NCBI RefSeq assembly: GCF_024436395.1
Contig: NZ_JAFMZO010000003.1
Span: 248,001-312,000, forward strand
DNA length: 64,000 nt
Source of the DNA: Paradesertivirga mongoliensis
GTDB taxonomy: Bacteria > Bacteroidota > Bacteroidia > Sphingobacteriales > Sphingobacteriaceae
Direction: 5' to 3'
Below the pieces are notes generated by a model. It did not search any database. It was not told where the DNA came from and was given only the letters and a program-made list of their open reading frames with translations. Every line of letters begins with the position of its first letter. The first letter of the stretch is position 1. A program made the position numbers and the translations under genes. Below are positions 47,721 to 55,778 of this stretch, piece by piece.

Positions 47721-48164
47721 TCATCCCCGGGCTTTTACAACTGCAGCAGTAAACCTCTCATGTATATATTGTGTCCAGGCTGGCGCGCAGCTCTCGTAAC
47801 ATTCAAATTTGGGAACTAAACCTATGTGAGTGAATGTAACTTTGGTTTTATCCAGTTCCCGTGAGATTTCGAAACTGATCTTGGTTCCGGTCCATTCGTC
47901 TGTTGTGTCCACAAAACTCAGATCACTTTTCGTTACCAGCCAAACCACTTTTTTATTAGGTATGAGTTCGACCAGTTTCTGTTTTGTATAATGCACGCCC
48001 CCACCTGCACGAAAGCTGAATTCATCGCCCAGTTTATTGGAGCTTCCAGCAAATGACTCGTCGAACAAACCTGACCACCATGCCCTCACATCCAGAATGA
48101 CATTAAATACCTCTTCTGGTTTTTGATCCACCAATACGGTGGTGCTGAAATCGTTATTTTTCAT
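47721..48164 (-). CDS. SRPBCC-domain (AHSA1-like) protein, copy 1
   Basis: Also 147 residues, with PEEVFNVILDVRAWWSGLFD, GGVHYTKQKLVELIPNKKVVWLVT and VTFTHIGLVPKFECYESCAPAW. Aligned motifs to the next gene show it is a paralogue, but the two have drifted a good deal. It is 6 nt after the DinB gene, so DinB, SRPBCC and SRPBCC form one operon. Function unknown. Confidence 0.85.
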   Translation of the reverse strand: MKNNDFSTTVLVDQKPEEVFNVILDVRAWWSGLFDESFAGSSNKLGDEFSFRAGGGVHYTKQKLVELIPNKKVVWLVTKSDLSFVDTTDEWTGTKISFEISRELDKTKVTFTHIGLVPKFECYESCAPAWTQYIHERFTAAVVKARG

Positions 48165-48170
48165 GTCCTA

Positions 48171-48671
48171 TTACCTCGCTTTTAAAAATTGTATTTGCCC
48201 AAGATGATAATCTACATGACTAACTCTGCTTAGCACTATGTTTAGTTTATTTCTGTGCGGCTCCTTAAGAAAATCCTCTTCTGATATAGCGCTATGTCTC
48301 TCGAACCATTCGTTGGAGCTAATAGCTGCTATTTTTTCCCATAGCATGGTTGTTACTTTAATCCATTCCTGCCGCAGTTCCGCTACAGTCAGCACATCAG
48401 CGCTGTCCTTGTCAGATGTTTGTACAAATGGTTTCCACAGATGTGGCGCTTGCTTTTCAAATCCAAGAAGAGGAAATATAGAATCGGCCAGGGTGGTAAG
48501 ATGTCCAAGCAGATAAATTCCTCGGTTTCTGCCCGGCGCTACTTCCTTAAGTAATTGCTCGTCGGATAATTCAACCAGAAGCTTATCGAACTGGCTTACT
48601 TTTAGATGCCAGGCATCCAGCACCATCTTAATGATTACTTCTTGTTGTTTCGTGACGCTGTTTTCGATCAT
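48171..48671 (-). CDS. DinB family protein
   Basis: The 166-residue four-helix protein fits DinB/YfiT: histidines in AWHLKVSQFD, LLGHLTTLADS and HVDYHLGQIQFLKAR could be the metal-binding triad. Families of this type include thiol transferases and damage-inducible proteins of unknown role. It is first in the operon with the two SRPBCC genes. Confidence 0.82.
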   Translation of the reverse strand: MIENSVTKQQEVIIKMVLDAWHLKVSQFDKLLVELSDEQLLKEVAPGRNRGIYLLGHLTTLADSIFPLLGFEKQAPHLWKPFVQTSDKDSADVLTVAELRQEWIKVTTMLWEKIAAISSNEWFERHSAISEEDFLKEPHRNKLNIVLSRVSHVDYHLGQIQFLKAR

Positions 48672-48761
48672 AATATATGGATTTTAGATATTTTATTGTT
48701 GTTGAAATGGCATTAGAATAGAGCAGAGAATGAATGGTTGACTTTTATACTCTTCGTAACG

Positions 48762-49454
48762 TTAGTTAGATGGTCGTAAGTGGCCTTGTAAAGTAACACC
48801 GCCATACTGATCCGGGCTGACGCCAATTGAAGTTAATGTCTCGATAGAAAACTTTGATGTGCCCACAATATTGACAGGCATGGAGACAGATGAGGTGATC
48901 TCTTTGATGGTAGCGGCATCGGGAACAGCAGTAACAAAAAGGCCATCTGCCCCGGTGTTCTGATATAATTTTGCTCTTTTTAAGGTAGTTTCTAAGGGCG
49001 ATGGCAGCTTCTGTAAAAAGCCATCTGTACGAGCATTAATAAACAGCGCCTGATTGGTTTTGATCAAATAGTTTTTAATACATTCCAATTTTCGCAAAAA
49101 GATATCCTCCCCCTGAGTATCTTCTATGTTAAGACCAGAAACACCGATATCGATAAGCTTTTGAATATTATCGCTCAGCACGCTTAAATTATCGCTGTAG
49201 CCTCGCTCTATATCTACCGATAGTGGAACACTTGTACAGGCTTTTATTCTTCGTACGATGTAAAGCAGTTCATTAAAAGGAAGTTTTTCGCCGTCTTCAT
49301 AACCCAGAGAACTTGCGATGGCCCCACTTGACGTGCCTACAGCTTCGAAACCTGCCTCTTCTATAAGCTGGGCACTCTTCACATTCCATGCATTAGCAAG
49401 AATAAAAGGCTTTTTCTGATGATGTAGCTGATGAAAAATCTCGAAATGGTTCAT
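48762..49454 (-). CDS. Isocitrate lyase/PEP mutase family protein, short form
   Basis: The 230-residue TIM-barrel enzyme has ANAWNVKSAQLIEEAGFEAV, the metal-site PLSVDIERGYSDN and SGLNIEDTQG, and INARTDGFL, all typical of the oxaloacetate/PEP mutase superfamily. The KKCGH loop of true isocitrate lyases is missing. It may split or rearrange a C-C or C-P bond of a small acid; the substrate is unknown. It is divergent from a GlxA-type regulator that could control it. Confidence 0.82.
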   Translation of the reverse strand: MNHFEIFHQLHHQKKPFILANAWNVKSAQLIEEAGFEAVGTSSGAIASSLGYEDGEKLPFNELLYIVRRIKACTSVPLSVDIERGYSDNLSVLSDNIQKLIDIGVSGLNIEDTQGEDIFLRKLECIKNYLIKTNQALFINARTDGFLQKLPSPLETTLKRAKLYQNTGADGLFVTAVPDAATIKEITSSVSMPVNIVGTSKFSIETLTSIGVSPDQYGGVTLQGHLRPSN

Positions 49455-49482
49455 TTTTATTGCTTTCTGTGTTCCAATACGT

Positions 49483-49490
49483 CAAAGGTA
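49483..49490 (-). promoter_or_regulatory. TAnnTTTG -7 box before the PEP-mutase-like gene
   Basis: TACCTTTG on the minus strand, 28 nt before the ATG at 49454. Confidence 0.4.
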
Positions 49491-49561
49491 GAGTCTATCG
49501 GAGCGACGAAAGGGCGGTAAAATAGACATTATGGTGGGTTGATATGGACACGCCTTGTCAA

Positions 49562-49569
49562 TATCTTTG
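49562..49569 (+). promoter_or_regulatory. TAnnTTTG -7 box before the GlxA-type regulator
   Basis: TATCTTTG on the plus strand, 16 nt before ATG 49586. It lies inside the longer reading frame that starts at 49544, so it argues for the downstream start. Confidence 0.5.
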
Positions 49570-49585
49570 TATCAAAAATTTTCAA

Positions 49586-50572
49586 ATGAAGCATATTACT
49601 CTTTTGTATCCGGAAGGACATTGCAATCTGGGCACTGTAGCATGTATTGTTGGTACTGTAGAAATATTTTCAAGAGCGAATGCCTACTGGACTCAGCAAG
49701 GCAACAAACAAAAATACCAGCTGACGGTAGCAGGCATCAGGCCGAAAACAGAATACATCCATAACCTGGTGGCTTTGAAAACCGATGCCTTTATAACTGA
49801 TATCGCCAAAACCGACCTCATCATTATCCCATCTGCAACGCCGGGCGACGAAACAAGCGAGAGCCAATTAATGTATGACTGGATAAGCCGGCAATATAAG
49901 ATTGGTGCAGAAATAGCCAGCATGTGTTCGGGCGCATTTATCCTGGCATCTACGGGTATAATGGACGGCAGAAGCTGTTCAACACATTGGTCGTATGCAG
50001 ATGCTTTCAAAGAAAACTATCCTAAAGTAAATTTACATTCAGACAGGTTGATTACGGATGAGAAAGGTGTTTATACTAATGGGGGTGCATATTCCTTTTT
50101 AAATCTGGTGATATACCTTGTTGAAAAATATTACGACCGCCAAACAGCCATTTTTTGCTCCAAGGTATTTCAGATAGAACTCGACCGGAGCAGTCAGTCG
50201 GCTTTCGCCATATTCACCGGACAAAAGCACCATGGCGACACGATGGTACAACAGGCTCAGGCTTACATAGAGAATAACATCAACGAAAAAATTTCGGTTG
50301 AAGCGCTATCCTCGAAGTTCGCTATCGGCCGGAGAAACTTTGACAGGAGGTTTATCAAAGCTACCGGAAACACTCCTATTGAATATACACAGAGAGTGAA
50401 AATAGAATCGGCAAAAAAAGCGCTTGAAAGCACCCGGAAAACCGTTAATGAAGTAATGTTTGAAGTTGGCTACTCTGATTTGAAAGCGTTCAGAGAAGTA
50501 TTCAGGAAGATAACGGGCCTCTCGCCGCTTGAATACAAAAACAAGTATAATAAAGAAGCCTTTACTGAGTAG
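49586..50572 (+). CDS. GlxA-type AraC regulator with DJ-1/PfpI domain
   Basis: The 328-residue protein has an N-terminal DJ-1/PfpI-like domain with the nucleophile-position C114 (ASMCSGAFIL) and a C-terminal AraC DNA-binding domain of two HTH motifs (ISVEALSSKFAIGRRNFDRRF, GNTPIEYTQRVKIESAK, VNEVMFEVGYSDLKAFREVF). The start is ATG 49586, after the promoter box; the ATG at 49544 is less likely. It is divergent from the PEP-mutase-like gene, so it may control it. Its effector is unknown. Confidence 0.9.
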   Translation: MKHITLLYPEGHCNLGTVACIVGTVEIFSRANAYWTQQGNKQKYQLTVAGIRPKTEYIHNLVALKTDAFITDIAKTDLIIIPSATPGDETSESQLMYDWISRQYKIGAEIASMCSGAFILASTGIMDGRSCSTHWSYADAFKENYPKVNLHSDRLITDEKGVYTNGGAYSFLNLVIYLVEKYYDRQTAIFCSKVFQIELDRSSQSAFAIFTGQKHHGDTMVQQAQAYIENNINEKISVEALSSKFAIGRRNFDRRFIKATGNTPIEYTQRVKIESAKKALESTRKTVNEVMFEVGYSDLKAFREVFRKITGLSPLEYKNKYNKEAFTE

Positions 50573-50640
50573 CGCTTTACTCCCGTCAACGGACTTGAAT
50601 GTCATCGAAAAATAATAAGAGAGACTTTGAACGATAAATT

Positions 50641-50671
50641 TTTGACAGTCTGAATTACATCGTTACTTTTG
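50641..50671 (+). promoter_or_regulatory. Consensus promoter of the second tetR gene
   Basis: TTTG (50641-50644), exactly 19 nt, TACTTTTG (50664-50671): exact match to TTTG-N19-TAnnTTTG. Confidence 0.78.
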
Positions 50672-50684
50672 CTAACACCGTTAG
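50672..50684. promoter_or_regulatory. TetR operator, first copy
   Basis: CTAAC-acc-GTTAG is a perfect palindrome directly after the -7 box of the tetR promoter. The same 13 nt recur at 51315-51327. A dimer here would block the tetR promoter. Confidence 0.75.
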
Positions 50685-50693
50685 GTAAATAAA

Positions 50694-51293
50694 ATGGGAA
50701 TATCAGAACGTAAGCAAAGACAGAAGGAGGATCTGAAGAACGGGATTATTTGCACCGCCTGGGATTTAGTGATGAAAGACGGGTGGCAGGCTTTGTCTAT
50801 TCGAAAAATTGCGGAGGCCATAGAGTATAGTGTCCCGGTTATATACGACCATTTTGAAAACAAAGAGGCCTTACTCCTGGAGTTTAGTAAAAAAGGCTTC
50901 AGGATGTTGTCGGAAAAGATATTGGATGCAAAAAGTCAGCATATAGATCCGGCCGAGCAAATTAAAGCAATGGCTGATGCGTACTGGGACTTTGCTTTGA
51001 ATAACACCGAGCTCTACCAGCTGATGTTCGGGATAGGTATGGCATGCTGCGAAATATCGAAAGCAATGCCTGAGCAGGAGAAATTCAGAAGCCTCGTTAT
51101 GGAGCCAATCGAAGAGTTAATAAAAAAAAGTGGGCGTACAGATCTGAATTCATGTTTAAAGTATCACACATTCTGGTCTGTGATGCACGGACTTATATCC
51201 ATCAAAATTGTGGGTAATGCCGCGATCGACGAAGAATTAAATAAACTGGTGTTAGACGACGCTATTGCGGGGTATATAAAGAACCTTACTTAA
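50694..51293 (+). CDS. TetR family repressor of the second RND pump
   Basis: The 199-residue protein has the TetR HTH (LSIRKIAEAIEYSVPVIYDHF, about residues 33-53) and a TetR C-terminal domain (WDFALNNTELYQLMFGIG, AcrR-like). The two identical palindromes at its own promoter and before the adaptor gene make it the likely repressor of itself and the pump. A terminator separates it from the adaptor gene, so the two units have separate promoters. Confidence 0.92.
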   Translation: MGISERKQRQKEDLKNGIICTAWDLVMKDGWQALSIRKIAEAIEYSVPVIYDHFENKEALLLEFSKKGFRMLSEKILDAKSQHIDPAEQIKAMADAYWDFALNNTELYQLMFGIGMACCEISKAMPEQEKFRSLVMEPIEELIKKSGRTDLNSCLKYHTFWSVMHGLISIKIVGNAAIDEELNKLVLDDAIAGYIKNLT

Positions 51294-51303
51294 GGTTTTT
51301 TTT
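51282..51303 (+). terminator. Rho-independent terminator at the end of tetR
   Basis: AACCTT (51282-51287) and AAGGTT (51292-51297) with a 4-nt loop, then a T-run. The stem overlaps the tetR stop codon. Confidence 0.68.
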
Positions 51304-51313
51304 ACCGCCTGAA

Positions 51314-51328
51314 CCTAACACCGTTAGG
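51314..51328. promoter_or_regulatory. TetR operator, second copy, before the pump genes
   Basis: CCTAAC-acc-GTTAGG; the inner 13 nt are identical to those at 50672-50684. It lies 35 nt before the adaptor ATG, in a region with no exact TAnnTTTG box that I could find. Confidence 0.75.
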
Positions 51329-51362
51329 AATTATAACAATGTTAAATTACGATTAATTTTAT

Positions 51363-52556
51363 ATGTATATGACAACGACTCAATCCCACAGAACCTGCAG
51401 AACAAACCTCCTTCCTTTTTTAGTTGGAATAATGTTAGCAGTGATAAATAGCAGCTGCGGCACTTCATCAGCAGAAAGCCCGGCCTCAGCACCTCCTCCG
51501 CCCGAACTCCCTGTCATCAGTGTCAGTTCGCAAGCTGTGACTACTTATTCAGACTTCAGCGCTACTTTGGAGGGAAGTCGCGATATCGAAATCCGTTCGC
51601 AGGTTGATGGCTACCTGTCAACCATCTACGTCGACGAAGGTGCGTACGTAAAAAAAGGACAGGCGCTATTCAAAATCGATCCGAGACCATATCGTGAACA
51701 GCTAAACACAGCAAATGCTATTTTACTTTCTGCGAAAGCGGCCTTAGAAAACGCTTCAATTAATGTAAGGAAACTCGAACCACTGGTTCAGAACAAAGTG
51801 GTGTCCGACGTGCAGCTCCGCTCTGCAAAAGCCTCTTACGATGCAGCCCGGGCCAATGTGGCGCAGGCACAGGCACAGGTTCAATCGGCCAAAATCAACC
51901 TTAGTTTTACTACTGTTATGGCACCGGCAAGCGGTTATGTAGGAAGCATTCCGTTTAAAACCGGAAGCCTGGTAGGCCGAACACAACCCGAAGCTCTGAC
52001 CGTATTATCGGAAAACAGGTCGGTGCATGCGTATTTTACCCTAAGTGAGGTAGACTTTATCCATTTTAAAGAAAATTTCAAGGGTAATACCATCCAGGAA
52101 AAAATCATGAACCTCTCCGGGGTCGACCTGATACTGGCCGATAACACCACCTATCCCTCCAAAGGCAAGGTTGAGCTGGCTCAGGGTAATTTCGACAAAT
52201 CGAATGGTACAATAAGCTTCAGAGCAGTATTTAACAATGATGCGGGCCTGCTCAGGTCGGGTAATACAGGTAAAATTAGAATTTCAAACCCCAGTACTGC
52301 TGCCTTGCTTGTACCGCAGCAGGCTACATTTGAGCTACAAGACAAGGTGTTTGCCTATACACTTACCGACAGCAATAAAGTAATCGCAACTCCCATAAAA
52401 GTAACTGGTACTTCTGGGCGCTTTTATATGGTTTCAGAAGGTCTGAAAAGTGGCGATAAAATTGTTTATCAGGGCATTGACCGGCTCAGAGACGGAATGC
52501 AAATCAAGCCCAAAGTGCTCCCGGCAGATAGCGTCCTGAAAGCTGAATCTCTCTAA
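51363..52556 (+). CDS. RND efflux periplasmic adaptor lipoprotein, second pump
   Basis: The 397-residue adaptor has a lipoprotein signal with Cys32 (VINSSCG), a barrel-sandwich/lipoyl half (IEIRSQVDGYLSTIYVDEGAYVKKGQ), an alpha hairpin rich in Ala/Gln (ARANVAQAQAQVQSAK) and a C-terminal barrel. It resembles the MexE/AcrA branch. M3 (51369) is an alternative start. It is followed by the permease gene after 68 nt that hold a 9-bp inverted repeat. Confidence 0.92.
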   Translation: MYMTTTQSHRTCRTNLLPFLVGIMLAVINSSCGTSSAESPASAPPPPELPVISVSSQAVTTYSDFSATLEGSRDIEIRSQVDGYLSTIYVDEGAYVKKGQALFKIDPRPYREQLNTANAILLSAKAALENASINVRKLEPLVQNKVVSDVQLRSAKASYDAARANVAQAQAQVQSAKINLSFTTVMAPASGYVGSIPFKTGSLVGRTQPEALTVLSENRSVHAYFTLSEVDFIHFKENFKGNTIQEKIMNLSGVDLILADNTTYPSKGKVELAQGNFDKSNGTISFRAVFNNDAGLLRSGNTGKIRISNPSTAALLVPQQATFELQDKVFAYTLTDSNKVIATPIKVTGTSGRFYMVSEGLKSGDKIVYQGIDRLRDGMQIKPKVLPADSVLKAESL

Positions 52557-52586
52557 AGCATAACCGTCTTATTATTTAATTTAATT

Positions 52587-52610
52587 GTACTCTGGGTTAT
52601 ACCAGAGTAC
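52587..52610. repeat. 9-bp inverted repeat between adaptor and permease genes
   Basis: GTACTCTGG (52587-52595) and CCAGAGTAC (52602-52610), loop of 6 nt, ending 14 nt before the permease ATG. There is no T-run, so it is not a plain terminator; an mRNA hairpin or a second operator is possible. Confidence 0.6.
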
Positions 52611-52624
52611 TCAATACTATCCTC

Positions 52625-55600
52625 ATGTTCAAAATGTTTATCGAAAGACCCGTTCTTTCAACAGTTATCTCTATTATTCTGGTGTTACTGGGTGTCATTT
52701 CGCTCGTAGATTTACCGATTACGCAGTTTCCTGATATAGCGCCTCCAACGGTTCAGGTTACAGCTTCTTATCCCGGAGCCAGCGCCGAGGTAGTAGCCCG
52801 TTCGGTAGCCACACCGATAGAAGAGGCAGTTAATGGAGTGGAGAACATGACCTACATGACCTCGAACTCAAGTAATGACGGCTCCATGACTCTGAATGTA
52901 TATTTTAGTCAGGGTACAGACCCCGACATCGCTGCAGTAAACGTTCAGAATCGCGTAACTAAGGCCTTGAGTCAGATACCACAGGAAGCCGTACAGACCG
53001 GCGTTTCAACCCAAAAGGTGCAAAACAGCATTATTATGTTCGTCGCACTTGCCAGTAAGGATACCTCTTACAATGAAACTTTTCTACAAAATTACATCAA
53101 GATAAATCTTGTTCCGCAGTTGCAGCGTATTCCCGGTGTCGGTCAGGCACAGGCATTTGGCGCACATGAATATTCGATGCGTATTTGGTTAAGACCCGAG
53201 CGGTTAACTGCTTATAACCTTTCGCCAGACGACGTGAACAACGCCATCAGGGATCAAAGTTTAGAGGTAGCGCCCGGCAGGCTTGGCGAAAGCAGCAAGG
53301 AAGTATTTGAATATGTACTGAAATATAAAGGCAAATTAAACAGGGTTAAAGATTACGAAAACATTATCATCAAGGCCAACAGCGACGGGTCGATGGTTCA
53401 GCTAAAAGATGTGGCGCGGGTGGAATTCGGCTCGTACACCTATGCGTCTAACAGTATCCTGAATGGAGGACCAACATCAGGTGTTGCAATTTTCCAGACG
53501 GCCGGATCAAATGCAAACGACATTTTAACTGAGGCAGAGCGGCAGATCAAGGAATTTGCGCTCACTTTACCTAAAGGTGTCGAGCCTGTAATTATGTATA
53601 ATTCAAAAGAGTTTTTAGATGCCTCGATCACACAGGTGAAACATACTTTACTTGAGGCATTTATCCTGGTCTTTATTGTTGTATTTATCTTTTTGCAGGA
53701 TTTTCGCTCTACGCTAATTCCAGCAATAGCAGTACCGGTGGCTGTGATCGGCACGTTCTTTTTCATGAATCTGTTCGGATTCAGCGTTAACCTGCTCACC
53801 TTATTTGCGCTCGTGCTGGCCATCGGAATTGTAGTAGATGACGCCATTGTAGTGGTAGAGGCCGTGCATAGCAAAATGGAACGAACGACGCTAAATGCTA
53901 AAGATGCAACGATCGAATCTATGAGCGAGATATCAGGTGCCATTGTATCGATCACTCTTGTCATGGCGGCAGTATTTATCCCGGTAGGCTTTATGCAGGG
54001 ACCCGCTGGTGTGTTTTACCGGCAGTTTGCGTTCACATTAGCCATAGCTATCTTAATATCTGCCGTCAACGCTCTTACGCTGAGCCCGGCTTTATGTGCT
54101 TTATTTTTAAAAAACCCGCATGCTGATTCCGGAAATTCACACGAAAAGAAAGGCTTTCTGGCCCGCTTCTTTAAAGCGTTTAATTCAGCCTTTAACGCTA
54201 TGACTGATAAATACATCCGTTCCATTCAGTTTCTAATCAAAAAGAAATGGGTGGCGGTATCTGGTTTGGCCCTGGTAGCCGCGGTTACTTTTGTGATGAT
54301 ACAGAGAACTCCCACAGGCTTCATACCAACTGAAGACCAGGGCTTTTTGCTATATGCTGTTAATACTCCGCCAGGAAGCTCATTGGAGCAAACGCATCGT
54401 GCGATGAAGGAAATCGATGATATCGTGAAAAATGACCCGATCAATCAGAACCATTACATGGTGGAAGGGCTCAACTTCATTTCAAATGCAAATGCTTCGT
54501 CTTACGGCGCCGGATTTATCAGAATGAAAGCCGAGGATGAACGCGGGGAAATTAAGAACCTTGACCAGATCACAGCTATGATGACGCAAAAGGTGGCAGA
54601 AAAGGTGAAGGGAGCCAGCGCATTCTTCTTCACCTTTCCAACCATCCAGGGCTTTGGCAACGTGAGTGGATTTGAGTTTATGCTTCAAGATAAAACCAGC
54701 GGCACCATGGGTAAACTGGATTCGACCACAAAAGCATTTTTAGGAGCATTAATGCAGAAAAAGGAAATAGCTTACGCCTTTACCACTTTTGCATCCGGTA
54801 ACCCACAATATCAGCTGGAGGTTGATAATGCAAAAGCACGGCAGCTTGGAGTACAGGTTAGAGATCTGCTGCAAACCCTGCAGGTATACTATGGAAGCAG
54901 TTTTGTAAGTGATTTCAACCGTTTTGGTAAATATTATAGGGTGATGGTGCAGGCAGACGCAAAATACCGGAGTAACCCACTCTCTATAAATGAGATCTTT
55001 GTCAAAAATGCTCAAGGGAAGATGGTGCCCGCAAATTCGCTGGTGCGGTTTAAACGGGTTTATGGACCGGAAACAGTAACCCGGAACAATCTTTTTAACG
55101 CCGTTACCATCAACGGGGTGCCAAAGCCTGGATACAGTACGGGCGATGCCATTCGGGCCATAGAGGAAACAGCGAAAGAGACGCTGCCGCGGGGTTATGC
55201 CTACGAATGGACCGGTATGACCAGGGAAGAAATTAGCTCAGGCTCTCAGATTCTTTTGATATTTCTGATGAGTATGATATTTGTGTATTTTCTTTTGGCC
55301 GCACAATACGAAAGTTATATCCTGCCGCTGGCCATCATTTTAACCATCCCACTTGGAATTTTTGGAGTCATGCTATTTATAAACATGCTCGGTATCGATA
55401 ACAATATTTATGTGCAGGTGTGTTTGATTATGCTGATAGGCTTGTTGTCCAAAAATGCTATTCTTATTGTAGAGTATGCAGTTCAGCGGCGCAAGGCTGG
55501 AATGGACCTTGTGGCAGCGGCATTAGAGGCTTCAAAACTGCGCCTTCGCCCGATATTGATGACATCCTTCGCCTTTATTGTTGGGTTGATCCCGCTGATG

Positions 55601-55774
55601 AAGGCAAGCGGAGCATCTGCGTTGGGCAATCATTCTATCGGTGCAGGCGCTGTTGGCGGAATGCTATCGGGGGTATTACTTGGCGTATTTGTCATCCCTG
55701 TATTGTTCGTCATCTTCCAGGCTTTACAAGAAAGAGTTAGTGGCACACCAAAACTTCCATCAGAAAATTTATAA
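52625..55774 (+). CDS. RND-family multidrug efflux permease (AcrB-like)
   Basis: The 1049-residue protein is a standard HAE1 pump: MFKMFIERPVLSTVISIIL at the first helix, the proton-relay D405-D406 (GIVVDDAIVVVEA) and the TM10 lysine in LSKNAILIVEYA. Length and motifs match AcrB/MexF. It exports hydrophobic compounds in exchange for protons with the adaptor and outer-membrane lipoprotein encoded next to it. The TM10 lysine is kept, unlike in the first pump. Confidence 0.95.
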   Translation: MFKMFIERPVLSTVISIILVLLGVISLVDLPITQFPDIAPPTVQVTASYPGASAEVVARSVATPIEEAVNGVENMTYMTSNSSNDGSMTLNVYFSQGTDPDIAAVNVQNRVTKALSQIPQEAVQTGVSTQKVQNSIIMFVALASKDTSYNETFLQNYIKINLVPQLQRIPGVGQAQAFGAHEYSMRIWLRPERLTAYNLSPDDVNNAIRDQSLEVAPGRLGESSKEVFEYVLKYKGKLNRVKDYENIIIKANSDGSMVQLKDVARVEFGSYTYASNSILNGGPTSGVAIFQTAGSNANDILTEAERQIKEFALTLPKGVEPVIMYNSKEFLDASITQVKHTLLEAFILVFIVVFIFLQDFRSTLIPAIAVPVAVIGTFFFMNLFGFSVNLLTLFALVLAIGIVVDDAIVVVEAVHSKMERTTLNAKDATIESMSEISGAIVSITLVMAAVFIPVGFMQGPAGVFYRQFAFTLAIAILISAVNALTLSPALCALFLKNPHADSGNSHEKKGFLARFFKAFNSAFNAMTDKYIRSIQFLIKKKWVAVSGLALVAAVTFVMIQRTPTGFIPTEDQGFLLYAVNTPPGSSLEQTHRAMKEIDDIVKNDPINQNHYMVEGLNFISNANASSYGAGFIRMKAEDERGEIKNLDQITAMMTQKVAEKVKGASAFFFTFPTIQGFGNVSGFEFMLQDKTSGTMGKLDSTTKAFLGALMQKKEIAYAFTTFASGNPQYQLEVDNAKARQLGVQVRDLLQTLQVYYGSSFVSDFNRFGKYYRVMVQADAKYRSNPLSINEIFVKNAQGKMVPANSLVRFKRVYGPETVTRNNLFNAVTINGVPKPGYSTGDAIRAIEETAKETLPRGYAYEWTGMTREEISSGSQILLIFLMSMIFVYFLLAAQYESYILPLAIILTIPLGIFGVMLFINMLGIDNNIYVQVCLIMLIGLLSKNAILIVEYAVQRRKAGMDLVAAALEASKLRLRPILMTSFAFIVGLIPLMKASGASALGNHSIGAGAVGGMLSGVLLGVFVIPVLFVIFQALQERVSGTPKLPSENL

Positions 55775-55778
55775 CAAC

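Noticed and set aside
48757-48764. TAACGTTA palindrome as a third site for the second TetR
   Set aside because: It lacks the 3-nt spacer of CTAACACCGTTAG and overlaps the stop of the PEP-mutase-like gene.
53440-53964. 174-residue minus-strand ORF opposite the second RND gene
   Set aside because: Long only because of the codon bias of the pump gene; no homology-like features.
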